A stretch of DNA of 33,745 bases from DASPXK01 sp035637315 (GTDB taxonomy: Bacteria > Chloroflexota > UBA6077 > JACCZL01), in assembly GCA_035637315.1 (NCBI GenBank), contig DASPXK010000262.1, positions 1 to 33,745 of the forward strand, in the 5' to 3' direction. Positions within the stretch are counted from its first letter, which is position 1. The number at the start of each line of letters is the position of its first letter. The translations under genes and the position numbers were made by a program. The notes under the pieces are model-generated. The model did no database searches. It was not told where the DNA came from and was given only the letters and a program-made list of their open reading frames with translations. Positions 30,237-33,745 of the stretch are shown here, piece after piece.

Positions 30237-31138
30237 ATCCTGCGGACCTCCAGGCCGCCGAAGAGGCCGCGCGGCCTGATCAGCAGGATGAGCGCCATCA
30301 GTGCGTAGACCACGAACAAGTCGAACTCGGGCCAACGCTGGATGGCGACGGCCCGCAGCAGGCCGACCAGGACCGCCCCGATCGCCGCTCCCGGCACGCT
30401 CCCCAGGCCACCGATTGTCGTGACCGCGAACGCCAGGATGATCACCTCGATCGAAATGCCCGGCACGACCGCGCTCATCGGGGCGATGAAGGCCCCGCTG
30501 ACCGCTGCGAGGACAGCGCCGAGGGCGAACGCGAAGGTGAATATGCGCGGCACGTTGACGCCCATCGCAGCGCTGACTTCCCGGTCCGCGATGACCGAGA
30601 TGACGAGCTTCCCGAACAGCGTGCGGTTGATGACAAACCACATCAGTCCTGCCGCCACCAGGGCCACGAGCGGCAGCAGGAGCTGGTAAACCGGGTAGCT
30701 GACCTCGGCCAGGCTGATCGAGCCGAGCATCGAGTACGGCATGTCGGCCAGGTACGAGTTGACCCCCCAGAGCAGCTTCATGACGTCCTCGAGAATCAGG
30801 AAGAGCGCGAAGGTCAGGACCAGCGGGATGACCTCACCCCGATCAACAACCCGTCGGATGAAGACTCGCTCCAGGAGAGGACCGACCGTGACGCCGACGA
30901 AGATGCCGCCCAGCAGCAGGACCACGTAGCTCCAGGCCGGCGGCAGCGCGCCAGAGCCGCCTGGCCACAGCGTCAGCACCAGCCAGGCTCCCATATAGGC
31001 CCCCAGCCCGTACAGGCTTCCGTGCGCCACATTCAGGATCCGCATGACGCCGTAGATGAACGTCAGACCGGCCGACACCAGGAAGAGGTACGAGGCGAAG
31101 AGCACCCCGTTGAGCACCACGATGGTGAGCTCATCCAT
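30233..31138 (-). CDS. livH: Branched-chain amino acid-type ABC transporter permease LivH
   Basis: This permease of 301 residues has about eight membrane segments. 'LTFIYGVMRILNVAHGSLYG' is the LivH N-terminal hallmark, and 'VSAAMGVNVPRIFTFAFALG' the coupling-loop region. 'LAFAVTTIGGLGSVPGAAIG' and the end 'LMALILLIRPRGLFG' are also typical. It overlaps livM by four bases. A stuttered hairpin separates it from the binding-protein gene upstream. Confidence 0.93.
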   Translation of the reverse strand: MDELTIVVLNGVLFASYLFLVSAGLTFIYGVMRILNVAHGSLYGLGAYMGAWLVLTLWPGGSGALPPAWSYVVLLLGGIFVGVTVGPLLERVFIRRVVDRGEVIPLVLTFALFLILEDVMKLLWGVNSYLADMPYSMLGSISLAEVSYPVYQLLLPLVALVAAGLMWFVINRTLFGKLVISVIADREVSAAMGVNVPRIFTFAFALGAVLAAVSGAFIAPMSAVVPGISIEVIILAFAVTTIGGLGSVPGAAIGAVLVGLLRAVAIQRWPEFDLFVVYALMALILLIRPRGLFGGLEVRRI

Positions 31139-31170
31139 GCTGTCTTCCTACCGGCAGGTCGAAGATCAGG

Positions 31171-31232
31171 ACGGCGAACGACGAACGACGAACGACCAAC
31201 GCGCCTTCGTCGTTTGTCGTTCGTCGTTTGTC
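31171..31232. repeat. CGAACGA-word inverted repeat between the binding protein and livH
   Basis: Left arm: CGAACGACGAACGACGAACG within 31171-31198. Right arm: TCGTTTGTCGTTCGTCGTTT within 31206-31232. They pair over about 21 positions with a few G-T pairs. Like the hairpin at 1354, it lies between a binding-protein gene and the permease genes of an ABC operon, where it can adjust expression levels (inference). Confidence 0.8.
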
Positions 31233-31255
31233 AGGTTGTTCGGATGCCGCAGGCC

Positions 31256-32560
31256 TCAGGAGGGCTTCTTGAACTCGGTGTCGATCCAATCGAGGGTCTT
31301 CTTGCCCGGCGGCGGGTTGACGACCTGAGCCGGCCAGGCTTGGACACGTTCGAGCAGCGGGAAGCCGTACTTGGGATCGGGCCGGCCGGACGTGATCCCG
31401 TAGACCGCCTGCTGGTTCCCATCCTGGGCCGAGGTGACCTTGATCGGCCCCGTCGGCGTCTCGAAGTCGAGGTCCTTGAACGCCGCGATGACCTCCTCCT
31501 GCGTTGGCCAGGCGCCGTTCTTGGCCTTCATCGCCTTCTCGACCGCGCTCTTGTAGCCGTCGATCGCCTGGACCATCCGATACGCGGGGTAAACGGGGAT
31601 CTCGTTGAACTTGGCGGTGTAATCGGCGATGAACTTCCTATTCAGCTCGTACTTGTCGGGCTCCGGGTAATACAGGTACTGGCCACGGCCGGTGAGCGCG
31701 ATCCCCTGCGGGACGTCCTTGCTCAGGGTGAGCAGGGCGGTCTCGCCGGTTGTCATGAGCACCAGGCTCTTCTGGAATAGCCCGCGCGCCTGGGCCTGCT
31801 TGATGAAGCTGTCCATGTGGCCGCCCCAGAGGCTGGTGTGGATGATGTCCGGCTTGGCTGCCTCGAGCTTAGTCAGCTCCGCGGAGTACTCGCCGATAAA
31901 CGCCTTCGGCCAGAGCACCGCGTCATCTAGGATCTGGACGTCAGGCTTGATCCTTTTCAGCGCGTGGCTGAACAGGTCCCAGGAGTCCCGCCCCCAGGCA
32001 TAGTCGTCGTTGATGGCCGCGACGGTCTTGATGTCCGGCTTGACGCTGACTGCGTACAGCGCGGAGGCGATGTTGTCGGTGACCCCCTGCGACGAGGCGC
32101 GGACGACGTACTTGCGCGGCTCTTTCTCGAACAGCTGGTACGTGCCGCAAATGTGGATGATCGTCAGCTTCTTTAGCTCGTCAGCGACTGGCGCGACGGC
32201 CAGGCAGTTCGCGCTCGACGTGTAGCCGATAACCGCGTCAACCTTCTCGTCGGTCACGAGCCGCCGGTAGTTAGTGACCACCTGGTCGACCGGTCCGTTC
32301 TCGTCGACCTTCTGGTAACTGACCTTGACGCCGCCGATGCCGCCCTGGGCGTTGATCTGGTCGAAGACCATCTCCCCGGCATTGAGGGCGACCGTTCCAA
32401 ACTTGGCCGCACCGCCGGACATGAAGTCGACCATGGCGATCTTCAGCTCGGACGGCTTCTGCCCCCCGGCGAGTGGCGAGCCAGGGATGCAGGCGCTCGC
32501 CAGCAGACCCAGTGCGAGGACAGCGGAGAGCGATATCGACAACCGACTGCCCGTTCCCAT
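31256..32560 (-). CDS. Branched-chain amino acid-type ABC transporter substrate-binding lipoprotein
   Basis: This is the binding protein of the HAAT family (LivK/periplasmic-binding type 1 fold), 434 residues from ATG 32560. It has a signal peptide with lipobox 'ALGLLASAC'. The mature domain begins 'SELKIAMVDFMSGGAAKFGT' and includes 'AGEMVFDQINAQGGIGG', 'VDAVIGYTSSANCLAVAPVA' and 'AAINDDYAWGRDSWDLF', the usual order of LivK-like proteins. GGAG nine bases before ATG 32560 is the stronger ribosome site. An in-frame ATG at 32596 with GAGG just before it is possible and would add 12 residues. A promoter lies about 80 bases upstream. The operon order is binding protein, livH, livM, livG, livF. 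Confidence 0.92.
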   Translation of the reverse strand: MGTGSRLSISLSAVLALGLLASACIPGSPLAGGQKPSELKIAMVDFMSGGAAKFGTVALNAGEMVFDQINAQGGIGGVKVSYQKVDENGPVDQVVTNYRRLVTDEKVDAVIGYTSSANCLAVAPVADELKKLTIIHICGTYQLFEKEPRKYVVRASSQGVTDNIASALYAVSVKPDIKTVAAINDDYAWGRDSWDLFSHALKRIKPDVQILDDAVLWPKAFIGEYSAELTKLEAAKPDIIHTSLWGGHMDSFIKQAQARGLFQKSLVLMTTGETALLTLSKDVPQGIALTGRGQYLYYPEPDKYELNRKFIADYTAKFNEIPVYPAYRMVQAIDGYKSAVEKAMKAKNGAWPTQEEVIAAFKDLDFETPTGPIKVTSAQDGNQQAVYGITSGRPDPKYGFPLLERVQAWPAQVVNPPPGKKTLDWIDTEFKKPS

Positions 32561-32647
32561 CTTCTTCTTCTCCTTTCGCGCGGCTAGATCTTCCATCGAC
32601 CTCGAAGCGGTGCCGCGAACTTACCGGACGAACCACCAAGTTGACCC

Positions 32648-32676
32648 ATTCTACGACCGCCATTCGCACAAGGCAA
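32648..32676 (-). promoter_or_regulatory. Promoter of the liv operon
   Basis: On the minus strand, a -35 TTGCCT (32671-32676), 17-base spacer and -10 TAGAAT (32648-32653) give a start near 32641, about 80 bases upstream of ATG 32560. The rest of 32561-32784 shows no gene. Confidence 0.55.
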
Positions 32677-32784
32677 GCTTTGCTGGCGCCAGCCGCCGCG
32701 TGTTGCTGAGCGCGAGTGCTGCCCGCTGCGTCCTCGCCAGCGGACAAGGCCAGTTGGCCAGGCTTCGGCGCCCGGCCGCGATGA

Positions 32785-32877
32785 GGTTTGACATGCCTAC
32801 CCCTCTTTCCGATTCGGCCTGACGGCCGTCCCGTCACCCTGGAGTTGGTTAACCAGCTCCGAGACGAGCGGGCATGA
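32785..32877 (+). pseudogene. VapB-type antitoxin, C-terminal remnant
   Basis: In the frame ending at TGA 32877 the translation is 'LPLFPIRPDGRPVTLELVNQ' followed by 'LRDERA'. This is the characteristic C-terminal tail of antitoxins paired with PIN toxins (LPVFPVRP-x-x-x-PVT-x-ELV). The frame is closed by TGA just upstream at 32782 and no N-terminal DNA-binding part is recognisable there, so the gene is truncated or frameshifted. Its stop overlaps the toxin start as ATGA. Confidence 0.62.
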
Positions 32878-33303
32878 CCACCTTATCTGCTGGATGTGAA
32901 CCTGCTGCTCGCTCTGACCGACCCGATGAATGTCCACCACGAGACCGCTCACATCTGGTTCGCGCAAACCGGTCGGCTTTCCTGGGCCACCTGCCCAATC
33001 ACGGAGAACGGCTTCGTCCGGATCGCCAGCCATCCTCGCTACCCGAACCGACCGGGCAGCGTCGGCGCGGTGCTGGAGATCCTCAGCCAACTCTGTGCCG
33101 CCGAAGGACATCAGTTCTGGAGCGAGAACGTCAGCATCCGCGATCTCATCGGACCCGACCAGCTCATTTCGCACGCTCAGGTCACCGACGCCTTCCTGCT
33201 GGGGCTCGCCGTACACCAGGCCGGCAAGCTGGCGACACTCGACCAACGCCTTCCCGTCGCCGCGGTTCGGGGCGGGGCGGACCGTGTGGAGCTGATCACA
33301 TAG
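32874..33303 (+). pseudogene. vapC: VapC-type PIN-domain toxin, frameshifted after codon three
   Basis: A PIN-domain ribonuclease of about 142 residues is readable if one T is removed at 32883-32884, giving 'MTTYLLDVNLLLALTDPM' from ATG 32874. As the sequence stands, ATG runs into another frame, and the only in-frame start (GTG 32896) begins just after the first catalytic Asp (LLD). The other acidic residues are intact: Glu in 'ATCPITENGFVRI', Asp in 'AQVTDAFLLGLAV', Asp in 'KLATLDQRLP'. The rest is full length and well conserved, so the lesion is recent or a sequencing error. It would be an RNase toxin if restored. Confidence 0.78.
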
Positions 33304-33745
33304 CAAGGGACGTCCCCATCCTTCGAAGCGGACGCTGCGCCCCTGGAGGCGAGGGCCATGTGACGCCCGTCGGGCATTCGTGGCGGTTAGTCCCCTCTCC
33401 CTCTGGGAGAGGCCAGCGTGAGGGCTAGAATGCCGACCGGCCCTCTCGATTCTCGAAGCGGCGGCACCTGGTCCAATCTCAGCCGCTATTTGCGACGCGG
33501 CCCGACCGGTGCCCGGCGAGCGCTCCGGCTCGCAAGCGTCAACGACTCGACGTCCCTGCTGACAAAATCTCGGAGCAGCTAACCACTGACAAAGTCTGTG
33601 AGCGATAACGTGCCTCGGCCTCCCCATTGACGCCGCTCGAGGAGACTCCGCGGCCGGAGCGAGACCGCCGCTAAACTGAACACGCGGCTCGGCGGCGCAC
33701 GCAGGGCCGAATCAGGGCGCGCACGGATGCGCTCGGCCGAGGCAG
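33304..33745. other. Region without a recognised gene
   Basis: No credible coding frame was found in these 442 bases. They hold a small CCCTCTCCC-type hairpin (CCTCTCCC-TCT-GGGAGAGG, 33394-33412), an imperfect 18-base direct repeat at 33559-33576 and 33586-33603 (CTGACAAAATCTCGGAGC / CTGACAAAGTCTGTGAGC, 15 of 18 equal), and GC-rich sequence up to the edge. The repeats could be transposon-end binding sites; this is a guess. Confidence 0.5.

Noticed and set aside
32782..32784. In-frame TGA before the VapB-type tail read as selenocysteine
   Set aside because: The position is not a redox site and the upstream translation does not resemble an antitoxin, so truncation or frameshift is the simpler reading.
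32797..33627. 276-residue minus-strand frame over the PIN gene
   Set aside because: It is antisense to a recognisable PIN domain; the translation has no domain pattern and reflects high GC.

Overview
The window is GC-rich, tightly packed DNA that looks chromosomal. It most resembles a Chloroflexota (Thermomicrobia-like) or related monoderm bacterium. The reasons are two LLM-class flavin/F420-type oxidoreductases, sugar-type and branched-chain-type ABC importers whose binding proteins are lipoproteins or carry an Ala/Pro/Lys linker, ribonuclease J, NrdR, a PrkA-DUF444-SpoVR operon, bacterial SH3 proteins, and many short GC-rich palindromic repeats between genes. The phylum is an inference from gene content; no marker gene is present to prove it.

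Layout. 1-3312 (+): a carbohydrate-type ABC importer, with a binding protein cut by the window edge and two MalF/MalG-type permeases. 3320-6831 (-): an LLM oxidoreductase, a DedA membrane protein and ribonuclease J. 6970-9837 (+): nrdR (apparently leaderless), a CPBP membrane protease and a LarA/DUF2088 protein. 9934-12585: a divergent pair of exported or anchored SH3b proteins, one of them a glycoside hydrolase. 12648-15402 (-): an operon reading anti-sigma-like zinc protein, glutaredoxin-like protein, DUF2085, TIGR01906/DUF1461, HAD phosphatase. 15537-20750 (-): ECF sigma factor, PrkA kinase, DUF444 and SpoVR. 20828-21118 (-): DUF503.

At 21301-21398 lies a complete selenocysteine tRNA (selC) with a good promoter. 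Its 3' end is one half of a 21-bp direct repeat whose second copy is at 23530-23550. The repeats bracket a 2.1-kb decayed integrative element holding a frameshifted tyrosine recombinase, a ribbon-helix-helix fragment and a two-gene HEPN module. The accessory character continues to about 27.7 kb: a lower-GC secreted glycosidase, the severed C-terminus of an M20 peptidase, a second LLM oxidoreductase, a HicAB-like pair with a four-base overlap, and a second two-gene HEPN module with its own promoter. From 27756 to 32560 (-) there is a complete livKHMGF-type importer with a recognisable promoter. After it comes a broken VapBC toxin-antitoxin pair in which the PIN toxin is frameshifted right after its start codon.

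The main leads are: (a) the selC-borne element and the defence or toxin-like genes clustered beyond it; (b) the HEPN gene with a non-nucleotidyltransferase partner at 26707-27707; (c) the ECF sigma and HxxxCxxC anti-sigma genes bracketing the PrkA-DUF444-SpoVR operon; and (d) several unrelated 'stuttering-word' palindromes, one of them inside the spoVR reading frame.
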